NCBI GenBank assembly: GCA_019022495.1
Contig: JAFEKR010000010.1
Location: forward strand, 558,001 to 622,000
DNA from: Epichloe hybrida
Lineage: Eukaryota; Ascomycota; Sordariomycetes; Hypocreales; Clavicipitaceae
DNA length: 64,000 nt
Direction: 5' to 3'
Every line of letters starts with the position of its first letter. Position 1 is the stretch's first letter. Below the pieces are notes generated by a model. It was not told the origin of the DNA and searched no databases. It saw only the letters and a list, made by a program, of their open reading frames with translations. This document shows, in pieces, positions 49,398 through 61,334 of the stretch. Made by a program: the position numbers and the translations under genes.

Positions 49398-50935
49398 TGT
49401 CAAAGCTTAATCCGTAGGGTTAAAGAATAAAGTAATAGCTAAGATTATGCTAGTTACTACTAGATAAATACTAGCTAAGGGTAAGTATATAAAGGTTTTA
49501 ATCTCTAATCTAGTATTAATAATAGAAATAGTTTTTAATAAATACCTTACTTTAGAAGTATATAACTATCTTATAGCTAGCTAGCCTTTTTATTATTTAT
49601 ATAGCCTAAAGAATCTTTAAAGATTTACTTTAATAACTATCTTATCTTTAACCTTTACACTCCTAATATAATACCTCCCTTATATATAATTAACCTTAAT
49701 TATAAAATAAGTTACTTACTTAAGGTATAGTTATTATAATAAAGCTTATAAAGAAAATAAAGAAAATAAGATAAATTACCTTATATTTAAATATATGAGT
49801 AAATAAAAAGAAATAATAATAATAATACTACTAATTAAAAATAACTCTTTTATTATAAGTAATAATATCTAAATAGTAGCTTATATATAGCTTTAGTATA
49901 GTAAAATAAATATTATTACTTATTATATACCTAGAAAGAAAGAATTAGATAACTTATGTTAATTTTTACAATTAGTTTAAATAAATAAAATACTTAATAA
50001 TATAGTTTTAATAGTCTAACTAAAGAGCTTATATTATAATTACCATAAGTTTATAACTATTAAGTATATATATAAGTAGTAAAGCTAATAGTTATTATTA
50101 TAATTTATAGATTACTTATATATAGGATATTAAATTACTTAAGGGGTCTAAGGTTAATATAAAAAAGACTAATTTTTCTTTTCTTTTATATACTTTCTTT
50201 CTCTTATAATATTTCTTAACCTTATAAACTACCTTTACTAGCTAAGTAATCGCTTTCTTATTATTATTATCTATCATTATTTATCTTAGTTTCTTACCTT
50301 TATTTAGCTTATAAGTTTATTCTTTTATTATTATAACTTTTTATCTAGTTTATTATAGCTAATTCATAGCTAGTTTATTATATCTGAGCCTTATATTAAA
50401 ACTTTACTTTCTTTATTACTTAAAGAAAGCTAAATAAATAAGAAATTTTGTTTAAAATCTCCTATAAAGTTTTCTTTAAAATAAATTTATTTTAAAATCT
50501 TATTATAAGTTTATAATATTCTTATAGTATCTTAATTACTAACTTATGACTAGTGAAGTATCTAAAAAAAAGATTTTATATATATACTATTATTAGTAAG
50601 TTATAATATAAAATATCCTTCTAAAAATAATACTTATAAGATTTTAAGATACCTTATTAATAAAAAGACTTTTCTTATAGAATATAAGAAATCTTTAAGT
50701 ATAACTTCTTTATTTACTAATTATTTCTTAATTAATAATATTTAATAAGCTATTTAAACTTATTGAAGTTACTTTGAAAGGTAATTATAATTATTAAAAT
50801 AAAATAAGTATAATTCTATTACTTAAATACTAAATTATTACTAACTTATTACTAGCTTTTTATAAAAGTAAAGAAAAAGCTATAAAATAATATTTTAGGT
50901 TTATATATATAAAAAGAGAGATTTTAATAATAAAA
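49398..50935 (-). mobile_element. Gypsy A3, truncated 3' end, minus strand
   Basis: LTR at 49398-49668 (starting TGTCAAAGCTTAATCC), followed by the 3' region of family A corresponding to about 38166-39930 of A2. It is cut at 50935 where the LINE begins. It also carries an internal deletion relative to A2 (near 50.74 kb). Heavily RIPed. Confidence 0.85.
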
Positions 50936-51059
50936 ATACTTCTTAGGTCTTTATCTTTATAGTTAACCTTTGCATACTTTTCCGCACCGCTCTAAAGGCC
51001 TAGAATTGCCTCTAAAACATAAACTAAGTTAAAATTTAAATTCCTTACCCTTATTTACC

Positions 51060-52370
51060 CTTTCCTATAATATTATATTATAATAGAGATAAAGGTAAGT
51101 TAAAGGTTAGGATGCTTATAGTAATTAATATAGGAGAAAGAGAGTTAGCATAAAGCTACTACTACTTAAACATAGGCATAGGATAGTTTAATATCTAGAG
51201 AAGTAATAATAACCTAATAATAAATTAGATTTAATTTAAATACCTAGAAGATATAAAATACTATAATAAGATTACTAGCCTTATTCTTAGTAATAAAGGT
51301 ACCTAGGTATAGTGTATTACTAAGGCTATTGCTAACTAGGTAGTAAACTACGCCTATGCTAAAGTAAGACTTATAAGTAATAATAGAAATATTTATACTA
51401 TAAAAAAAGCTCTTAAAGAAGTTATAAAGAAGGTAATTAAAAAAAATAAAGGGTAATATTACTCTAACCTAGGTAAGTATTACTACTAGGCCTTTATAGA
51501 AATAACTTAATAATATACCCCTCCCCTTTAAATACTAGGTAAATAATACTATAAAGTTCTTATAAAAAGAAACTTCATCTAGGAATTACTCTAGTCCTAA
51601 AGCACTAAAGATATAGTAATAGTAGTAAATAAAGCTACTAGCTAAGCTATAGTAATAGTAGCTAGAAGACTCCTTAGTAAAGATATAATTATTACCTTAA
51701 AAGGAAATATAGCCTAATATAAAGATAACTAAAGATAAATTCCTAATATATTTAAACTAAATATAACCCTTTACTAATATGTACTTAGTGTTATTATTAA
51801 AGGATTTCTTACTAAATATATAGCTATTAAAAACCTTATAGCTAAGATTAAAAAAGCTAATAAGGTAAAAGTTATTAAGGTAACTATAAGATAACCCTAG
51901 GGTAAAGAAGCCTAGAGAATTACACTAATTCTTGGCCTAGTAAAGGTAAAAGAAGCTAATAAATCTATAGTAATAAAATAGTCTTTAAAGTAAAGCTATT
52001 TTAAACTAAACCTTATAATAAAACCCTATAACCTTAATAGTATTATAAATACTTTGAAATAAGCTATATTATAAAGTTTTATAAGGTAGCCTTAAGGTAT
52101 AGTAAGTATAGTACTAGCTAATATAATAATAGAGAAAAATTATATTTTATAACTAATAGTAAACTTAAAGAAAATTATATTCTTTACTTTAAACTATACC
52201 TAGCCTAGTCTAAGAATTACCTTATTCTTAAAGAAAAATAAAATATAGTAAAAGTAAAATACCTTAAATACTTATTTTATTTTACTATAAGATCCCTAAC
52301 TAGAAGCCTAGTACTAGCCTAGGAGAGATTTATTATAGCCCTAAAAGTAACTAATATAATAAGTAAAAAA
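51060..52370 (+). pseudogene. LINE ORF1-type relic
   Basis: Plus-strand low-complexity coding-like stretch rich in Lys, Ala and Ile, for example KKALKEVIKKVIKKNK near 51.41-51.46 kb. In its later part EEKLYFITNSKLKENY and WERFIIALKVTN (near 52.3 kb) recall the Gag-like ORF1 of fungal LINEs. A zinc knuckle is not visible after RIP. Boundaries are approximate. Confidence 0.5.
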
Positions 52371-54301
52371 AGAAGTTACTTAATACTTATAAAGTAAAGT
52401 ACTAAATAGCCTAAAGTAAGAAGTATAAGAAAGTATATAAAGCTAATTAAAGCTAGATTAAAGCTAGTATAAAATAGTTAAAACTCTCTCCTTTCTTAAT
52501 TAATATAGTAATATTATAAGTCCTTTACTAGAATATAAATAAGAAGGATAACCTTATATATATTATACTAAAATACTAAACTAATATAAATATAATAGTA
52601 ATCTAAAAATAGAAATATGTAAAGTAACTATAGCCTCTAGCCCTAGGCCTTACTTATTTCTAGCTAGTATACTATAATAAGTATAATATAGTATATATAA
52701 ATAAGAAGTATAATATATGATTATAAATAGCCTAAGAAAAACCTAACTAGTCTTTAGTTAAAATATAAGGAGTTAATATTTACTTTCTTTACTTAGAAAT
52801 ATATAATAGTAAATAGTATACCTTAATCTATACTATTAATATAAAAAAGCCTTATAGCTAAAGTATATTTATAGGTAATTTTAACTAAAAGCACCCTCTA
52901 TAGGATATATATAATAGGATAAGTAATAGAGTAAAAGAGCTACTAGACTTTATAAGCTAGTAAAGGCTTAGACTAGTAAAACCCTAAGGGAAACCTATAA
53001 GATAATATAGTAGAAATAGAGATAGTACTATAAGTCTTATATAAGTAATACCTAATATTTAGGTTTACTATAAAGGTATAGTAAAATATATAGGGTTTAA
53101 CTATATCCTATAGCTAATTAGTATTACTACTAAATACTAAGAATAAACCCCCTTAGTTAGGAAATATATCTAGGCTATAATCAGAGTATTGTTTGTAATG
53201 TAGTTAGTGTAGTTTTTAGGAAAATTTGTATTTGTATTGTAGTTTTTTTTTCTTGTAGTTAGTGTATTGTAGTTTTTTTTCTCTTATAGTGTAGTGTAGT
53301 TAGTGTAGTTACTAACTACACTAACTACAAAAGCTACAAATGTAGTGTTAGTAAAAGAAAAGTGGGCCTTTTTATTATATAAGGTTATTATATAGATTAA
53401 AAGAAGGCTAGTTATATAGAAGCTTTTATTATTACCTATTTTACTTAATTAGTTATATAATATCTAAAATTTACCTTTATTAGGGATTATACTATAACTA
53501 GGGTTATTTATAATATTATAACTTTTTAATAATATTATTATATTTATTACTTTATCATACTAATATAACTTAAAGAAAAACTAACTTATTCTTTTATTTA
53601 CTATTACTACTAATTATTTACTATTTCTATAATTTATTATTATTATTTTAATTAAAAATACCCTAAACTAATATAATATAATTAGTTAATAAATCTAAAA
53701 AAATAATAATAAGTTAATAAAGTATATACTTAGTATTAATATATTATTAGTTATATAATAAGAACTTTAAAAAAGCTTAAACTATTTATTTACTATTTAA
53801 ACTAATTAAATATTACTCTAAGCTTTATAATTCTAAAGCTTTAAGAACTTATATATAGTAACTTTATATATCTTATTATAATAATATATAAAGAAAGAAT
53901 ATAATAGACTAATATTTATAGTTTATTAATAGATAACTAATAGTTTTATTTTAATTACCCTATATAGCTTAAATAAGCTATAAAAAATAAGTTTAACTTG
54001 GTTTTAAAAATAATACTAGGACTTAGTTTTACATAATATACTATACTTATTATAAAAGCTTTAATAACTTTTATAACCTTAATTACTATTATTACTATAA
54101 ATACTATTATTTTACTTTTATTATTATTTTAAAAAAAACATAAAAGAGAAAACATTTTTATAATATTAATATTTTTAAAAACCTTAAAATACTAAGTTAT
54201 TAAAAACTATAGCTTTTACTATAGTAATTTACTTATAATTACTAGTATTTATATTTAAGTTATTTATTAGTTATTTATTTTTTATTAAACTTTAACACTA
54301 A

Positions 54302-54490
54302 TAATATTATAAGTAATCTTAGTAATCTTAGTAATCTTAGTAATCTTAGTAATCTTAGTAATCTTAGTAATCTTAGTAATCTTAGTAATATTAGTAATAT
54401 TAGTATTATAAGCTATTATAAGCTATTATAAGGTATAATAAGGTATAATAAAGTATAATAAGGTATAATAAGGTATAATAAGCTACTTAT
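54302..54490. repeat. 9-bp and 10-bp tandem arrays in element 4
   Basis: TAATCTTAG repeated about ten times (54312-54400), then about eight units of AGCTATTATA/AGGTATAATA to 54490. The second array corresponds to the 10-mer array of element 1, at much lower copy number. Confidence 0.88.
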
Positions 54491-54904
54491 ATTAAGTTTA
54501 CTAGTAGTTTTTTTTAAACTGTTTTTAAATAAGTAATAATAATAATTTATAGAAATATAAAATAATTCATAGAAATAGTAAATAATATAATAAGAAGGTT
54601 TTTCTTTAAGTTATATTAGTAAAATAAAGCATTAAGTTAAATAGTATTATTAAAAAAAGTATAATATTATATATAACCTTACTAAGTTATAATAAAATTA
54701 TTGAAATAATATAATATTATAAATTCTATAACTAATTTAATAAAATAGGTAAGAATAAAAGCTTTTATATAACTAGCTTTCTTTTAACCTTAATAATACT
54801 AATAACTAATAAAAAGTCTAATACTATATTTATAGTATTTATAGTTAGTGTAGTTTAGGAAAAAAAATTTGTAGTGTAATATATTATAGTTTTTTTTTCC
54901 TTAT

Positions 54905-55110
54905 AGTTAGTGTAGTTTGTAGTGTAGTGTAGTTTGTAGTGTAGTGTAGTTTGTAGTGTAGTGTAGTTTGTAGTGTAGTGTAGTTTGTAGTGTAGTGTAG
55001 TTTGTAGTGTAGTGTAGTTTGTAGTGTAGTGTAGTTTGTAGTGTGGTGTAGTTTGTAGTGTAGTGTAGTTTGTAGTGTAGTGTAGTTTGTAGTGTAGTGT
55101 AGTTTGTAGT
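54905..55110. repeat. 17-bp tandem array, right end of element 4
   Basis: About a dozen near-perfect copies of TTTGTAGTGTAGTGTAG, with one G variant (TGTGGTG, near 55041). It is followed by its reverse-complement motif before the terminus, so the end can form a hairpin. Confidence 0.92.
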
Positions 55111-57899
55111 GTAGTTACTACACTACACTACAAATACTACACTACACTACACGTTTTAGTGCAATACTCTGGCTATAATAGATAAGATATATACTATAGC
55201 AAAGGTAGTAATATAGTATAACTCTAGGAGGAAAACGCCCTAAATCCTAGAGATAAGGAAGGAATTAATATATATACTATATAGCTTATTATAAACCTAT
55301 AATAAATAGTAAATATAGTAGCCCTAAAAAAGCCCTAAGGCCTCCTTAGCCTAAAGGTATAGTAATTAAGAAAGGCTAAAGAATTAGTTATAAAAGCTAG
55401 ATAAGCTAAGAGATAGTAAAAATATAGGAGAACTAATACTAACTAGTAAGCCTATAGTAAGGTAAATAAAAACTAAGAATAAGTTATAAAGGAAAAAAAG
55501 TATAATACTTAAAGGGAAGCCTTATAAAAAGCTAATACCTAGTCTAAGAATAAAGGGATTTAAAGACTAAAGAGATAGGCCTAGCTTTATAGCTAGGCCT
55601 CCCTAAAGCTATTTAGGCTCCTAAAGGTAAAAAGAACTAAAAATAACACTAACCTAGCTATTATATATGTAAATAAAGCTAATATACTAGTATAAAGGTT
55701 TTTCCCTAAACTTATAGTAAACCTTTTCTATATCCTAGACCTCTCCTTTTAAGAGCTAAATAATATACCTTTTCTAAACTAAGAATAATTTAAACTAAAG
55801 AAAATTATAAATATCTTATTAAATATAGCTAACTAAAAAGCCCTTAGTAATAATAAAATCCTAGTAAGCCTTATAAAGGCTTATAAAGAGCTAGCTAGGA
55901 AAGCTATAACTAAGCTCCTAAATATAGCCCTTAAAGTAAAATACTTCCTAGCCTAGTTTTAAGTTATAAAAGTAATTATAATTAAAAAGCCTAGTAAAAT
56001 AATTAATAAAATAAGAAAAGCTAATATATAAAGACTTATATTACTTCTTAATATAGTAAAAAAGGTTATAAAAGTAATAATTATTAAGTAAGTTATAGCC
56101 TTTACTAAGGTAAAAGGTTTTCTACTTAAATTATAAATAAGTAATAAAATAAAATAATTAATAAAGACTATAATTAAAGCCCTTATAAAATATCTAAGAA
56201 AAGCTTAGAGAAAAGGTAAACTTACCTTACTAGTATAGCTAGATATATTATTAGTATTTAATAAAGTTAGTTACTTATACCTTATTACTTTACTTATTAT
56301 AATAAGTATTTTATACTAGCTTATAGCTATAATATATAGCTTTCTTATAAGTAAAATAAGCTAGCTTAGCTTTAATAAAGAGATCTCTAGACTATTTAAG
56401 ATTAAAGCTAGTATACTATAAAGCTTACCTTTATCTCTTATTTTTTTCCTTTACTTAGTAAAGTTATATATTTATCTTTAGGCTATTATAAGTATAGTAG
56501 CTATAGGATTTACTAATAATATAAATATAGCTATATTTAGGAAAAATATAGCCTAGACCTAAAAAAGGCTTAAGATTATATAAAAAGTCTATAATAAATA
56601 AGTAAAAAAAGTAAAAGTAAAATTTAACCTAGTAAAAATAAAACTTATATATTTTAGTAAATCTTACTAGCTCTCTTAGACTTAGGTTTAGCTTAAAATA
56701 AAAGGGATAAAGCCTATAAAGTTATATAAGTTCTTAGGAATTTAGGTTAATAAAAAGCTTAATTAAAGTGCTTATAAAAATATCCTTAAAGGTAAACTAG
56801 CCTAGTAATAACTTATACTTACTAAGTTATTAGCCTTAGTATAAGGTTATAGCTTTAAAGATACCTAACTTTTATATATATAACTAATCTAGCTTATTCT
56901 TACCTATAAGGTAAGTATATACTATATACTAACTAAGAAAGGAAAAAAGCTAAAAAAGATTATTAAAAGCTTTATAATAAAATAGTTAGCTTATTTATAA
57001 ACTATTACTAGTATATTTAAGGCTATACCTATTATTTAACTAAAAGTAAAGACTACTATTTTACCCCTTAATCTTTACCTTAATAAGATAAAATAAAAAT
57101 TTAAGACTAAAATTACTAAAAGTAAAATAATAATAAAATCTAGATTATAGCTACCTTAGTAATAACTATACTTTACTAAGTAAAACCCTAGAGAAATTAT
57201 AATTTATTTATAATAAACTAAATATAAATTTATATAAGGACTAGAAGTAATAATAGAAAAATTAGTATAATAAGAAATAATTAAACTAAGGCTAAACTAT
57301 TAAAGAACCCTTAGAGAATTACTTACTTAGTTATAACCTAAAGGAAATCTAGAAATTTTATATAAGCCTAAGAAAGTATATTTACTTAATAATAGTCTAA
57401 TTATATATAGGAGAAATAAGCCTAAATAAGTTTTTATTCTAAAGGAATATTCTTAGAGTAATATTACCTCTTTATAGCTATAGCTAGGTAAAAGAGAATT
57501 AGTACTATATTATAGTTAACTATTATAACTATAATTATATATAACCATTATAAGATTAGCCTAAAGATATATAAAAAGTAAGGCTAGCCTTAAATAACCT
57601 CTTAAAGGTAAGGTATATAACTAAATAGTTCCTTTATACTAGTTAACTATAATATTATATATTAGTATAGGACTTAGTATTTAACTCCTATAATTAAGCA
57701 CTAGCCTTAAGTTACTTCTAATATATAAATCATAAAAATATAAATAAGCCTAAGATAAAGTAAATAGTATAAGTAAGTAAGTAAGTTAAAAGTAAGGCTA
57801 TAATATATATATATAAACTAGGTAAATAAAAAATACTTTATGAAAATAAACTTTAGATTTTTAAAAAATAAAACACCTAGTATTATAATCTCTTAACTT

Positions 57900-59053
57900 A
57901 CCCTTACCCTTTCTTTAAACTAAATCCTAGCTATTACTTACTTTTTCTTTAAGATAAGGATTTTACTTTTTATAATTTTAGCTTACTTATTTATAAAGAA
58001 AGTAATAACTAAGAGATAGTTTATTTTTATAGTATAAGTATTAAGGTACTTTAGCTAGAAAACTATATTATTATACTAGTTACTAGATATAAAATTAGCT
58101 TAGTTTAGACTTATTACTATAGTATTTCTTTTCTTTATAAACTAGTTTCTAGTATAAAGTTTTTTAATATAATTATAGTAATTATTTAGAACTTAGTTTA
58201 ATAATAATTAAACCTAGACTAAGCTTAGCACTAACTTACTATAGTAATACTTATATTACCTTTATTAATAATAGCTACCTAGGTTTAAACTAATTACTAG
58301 CGCTTAGTTTAATATCTAGTAAGATTTACCTAGAATTAGATTAGCCTTAGATTAAACCTAGAATAAAGGTAAATATTACCTTATAATACTAATAATTTTA
58401 AACCTAATAATTAAAGTAAGTATTAGTAATTACTTCTATATAAGTTAGTATTACCTCTAAGCTAGGACTAAACTAAACTAGCCTATACTAGAGATATTAT
58501 AATACTAGTGCCTAGAATACTTAATTAAGTTTTATATAAAATATACTAACTCCCTTATAGTTTACTTAATTACCTTAGATTAAAGCTAAAGTAAATATAA
58601 AATAAAGGCAAAAGAGTTATACCTTTATTTCCTTTTTAATAACCTAGTTTAATTACTTCTTAGTTAAGGACTTTCTAAGGAACTAGTTAGAAGTTATAGT
58701 TTCCTAGGTAAATTAAGATTAGGAATGCGTTAAAACTAGGGGTATTTATAGGTTTAGCTAATATATTTATAATTATATATTATTCTTTATAATATACTAT
58801 AGTAAAAATTAGTAACTAACCTAAATCTAGACTAGGATAGCCTTCAATAGTCTAAATAAAAGGAAAGAACCTATAGGAAATTTAATATAAAAAAAGGGAA
58901 AAAAGATTAGACCCCTATAGGGGGAAAGATCTCTCTTATACTTATTAGAAAAGAGAAGGGACTAAATCTAAATTAAGGCTTAAAAAATAATATATAGTAA
59001 AGGTTATTTATAAATAACCTTAATATAAATAAGACTTAGTATTAGGTAAAGCC
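57900..59053 (+). other. 3' region of LINE copy 1
   Basis: AT-rich non-coding tail, matched in inverse orientation by 60481-61800. It contains CTAGACTAGG-type and CTTATACTTATTAGA motifs. No poly-A tract is seen at the 59053 junction. Confidence 0.6.
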
Positions 59054-59985
59054 TTTTAGAAGGCTTAAGATTAGTAATATTAAATATATTATATAATTAA
59101 GTCCTAGGTAATAACTTTAATTAATATACTTATCTATAATTTCTAATTACCTTTTTAGTTTTATAAAGGCTTAAGTACTTTATAGCTAGCTTTTTATTAG
59201 GTTATTTAAGGTTAATATTCTTTATTAATAGTAAAATATAGTTACTAACTTTAAACCTTATTAAAGTTTTTTACTAGTTATAATATTTCTTATATTAAGT
59301 TTAGAAGTAACTTAAAAGCTATTTAATTATAGTATATTTCTCTTTTAATACTAAGACTTTACTTTTAGCTTAATTATTTACTAAAGAGATATTTACTATT
59401 ACTTACTATAGATCTCTAGAATTATAACCTTATAATACCTTTACTAGTATATAGCTATATATTAAGTAATTACTTATATTATATATAAATTATATTATTA
59501 ATAAGTTATTTACGTAATTAGTTTATTTAGTATAACTTAAAGCCCTTAAATAATATTTTAAAACTTAATTTAAATATTTTATCTAGCTATTTATTTAGGG
59601 ATAAAAAGTAGTACTAAGTAATAACTTAGTTATAAAAAATAATAAAAAGTTATCTAAAAATTACTAATAAATATAAAACCTTAGTTTATTATAATATTTT
59701 TTAAAGCTTTACAGTCTTTAAAAATATATTTTAAGAATATAATTACTAGCTTATTACTAATTAGTTATATTAAAATAAGGATAAAAATACTATATCTTAT
59801 AAAATAATTAATAATAACTAGAATCATATTATAAGTTTAATTTAAGTTTTTTACTAGTAAAAGTCTAGTAATAGAATATATTAATAATTCTAAAAAAAGG
59901 TAATTAAGTACTAGTAATATAGCTAGCTTACTATATAGTTTATAATACCTTAGTTTTAAAGTTTAATAATTTATATAAGTACTAA
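59054..59985 (-). mobile_element. Gypsy A4 fragment with an empty hAT-like insertion site
   Basis: Matches A2 from about 40345 to 42710 with element 3 absent: at 59430-59440 the site reads ACCTTATAATACC, with a single CTTATAAT. It covers the chromodomain-to-integrase part of pol. It is flanked by the two LINE copies and breaks off in an (AT)n run at 59986-60003. Confidence 0.85.
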
Positions 59986-60480
59986 TATATATATATATAT
60001 ATATTATATACACTAGTTAGCTCTATATATAGCTTATCCTAGTACTCCCCTTACTTTATTAAAGGGGAAAACCCTTAAAAAAGAAAAAAAACCGCCTTAT
60101 ATGCATATTTAAGTTAGCACTAGTCCTATTATATGCCTATACTACTTAGTAAGTGCTTATCTATAAGTGTTTATTACTAGCTAATACTAGCCTTATTCTA
60201 TAAGAAAAGAAAAATAAAGAAAAGAATTACTAAAATAAAAGTAACTAACTCTTTTCTAGTATATATCTAGATTTATATTATACTTATCCTAGGCTTTCTT
60301 ACTTTATTTTATAGTATAGTAAATTCTAGTTTAGGTTAATTATTTACTTTTTTTTACTTTCTTACTAATACTTCTAGTTCCTTACTTTTTAGCTAATCTT
60401 AACTTATTTCTAGTTTATAAGTATTATAAAGTTTAAGCACTTAGTTTTATCTATATACTATTAAGGGAAGGTAATTTTAA
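59986..60480. other. Unassigned AT-rich spacer between inverted LINE copies
   Basis: Starts with (AT)n, then AT-rich sequence with one small purine tract (AAAGGGGAAAACCC, near 60061). No coding frame, repeat relative or RNA gene is recognised. Confidence 0.5.
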
Positions 60481-61064
60481 CCTAGGCCTTACCTAATACT
60501 AGGTCTTATTTATATTAAAGTTATTTATAAAGGATCTTTACTATATATTATTTTTCAAGCCTTAATTTAGATTTAGTTTATTCTCTCTCCTAATAAGTAT
60601 AAGAGAGATTATTCCCCCTATAAGGGTTTAATCTCTTTTTCTCTTTTTATATTAAACTTCCTATAGGTTCTTTTCTTTTTTCTAGACTATTTAAGGATAT
60701 TCTAAGTTAAATTTAGGTTAGTTACTAATATTTACTATAGTATATTATAAATAATAATATATTCTTATAAAGATATTAGCTAAACCTATAAGTCCCCTTA
60801 GTTTTAATATATTTCTAGTCCTAATTTACCTAGGAAACTATAACCTTTAACTAGTTTCTCTAGAAATCCTTAACTAAAAAGTAGTTAAAGTAAGTTATTA
60901 AAAAGAGAATAAAGGTATAACTTTTTTACCCTTATTTTATACTTGCTTTAGCTTTATTTTAAGGTAGTTAAGTAAGCTATAGGGAAATTAGTATATTTTA
61001 TATAAAACTTAATTAATTAAGTATCCTAGGCACTAGTATTATAATATCTCTAGTATAGGCTATT

Positions 61065-61334
61065 TGTTAGGAGCGCAGAGGTCAAAGATAGGATGTTTAT
61101 CGAAGCGGGTCTTCGGAGAACCTTTAGGCCGTGCGGATGACAAAGAGGCTAGCTAGCTACGAGATAGCCACATGCTTATGGAGTAGGGTATTTATTAAAG
61201 ACTACGCATATTATTAGTGCTAGGTTAGAGATTAAAACCTTCACGCACCCGCCCCTAGCTAGCATCTATCTAGCAGCGACTGCGATAGTCTTAGCCATCA
61301 CTTCGTTCTTAACCTTTCGGTGCAAGCCGTGACA
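61065..61334 (+). mobile_element. Un-RIPed solo LTR of Gypsy A (270 bp)
   Basis: TGTTAGGAGCGCAGAGG...AAGCCGTGACA flanked by CTATT (61060-61064 and 61335-61339). Nearly free of RIP changes, so it serves as the reference for the A LTR. Its length is identical to the four LTRs of A1 and A2. Confidence 0.95.

Larger units (their letters stand above)
53182..55171. mobile_element. hAT-like foldback element 4, complete (1990 bp)
   Basis: Termini CAGAGTATTG and CAATACTCTG form a perfect 10-bp inverted repeat, flanked by the 8-bp target duplication GCTATAAT (53174-53181 and 55172-55179). Both ends have TG-rich repeats of TGTAGT/TGTAGTGTAGT type, with short inverted copies (CTACACTAACTAC at about 53315-53335 and ACTACACTACAC at about 55116-55152). 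The AT-rich body matches element 1. It sits in the LINE endonuclease/RT linker. Confidence 0.92.
52480..57850 (+). pseudogene. LINE ORF2 relic: endonuclease and reverse transcriptase
   Basis: APE-type endonuclease at about 52.5-53.17 kb (IGDFNxKHPLxD, then ISNRVKELLDFI). After the hAT-like insertion the RT follows: VIIIKKPSKII with ILLLNIVKKV near 56.0 kb, LPLSLIF for the QGSPLSP motif near 56.43 kb, and AIGFTNNINIAIF near 56.5 kb for the FVDD motif (both Asp changed to Asn by RIP). The order EN-RT is that of Tad1-like elements, which often have a C-terminal RNase H; that is not clearly visible here. Confidence 0.75.
50936..59053 (+). mobile_element. Tad1-like LINE relic, copy 1
   Basis: Non-LTR retrotransposon on the plus strand with endonuclease, reverse transcriptase and a 3' region of about 1.1 kb. 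It is interrupted by hAT-like element 4 (53182-55171). Its start is placed at 50936, where Gypsy A3 ends and a less mutated patch begins (TTTTCCGCACCGC). Its end is placed at 59053, where homology with inverted copy 2 (60481-64000) stops. Confidence 0.8.

Noticed and set aside
54905..55110. CRISPR-like or telomeric repeat array
   Set aside because: Units abut without spacers, the word is not a telomere repeat, and the array sits at the end of a transposon.
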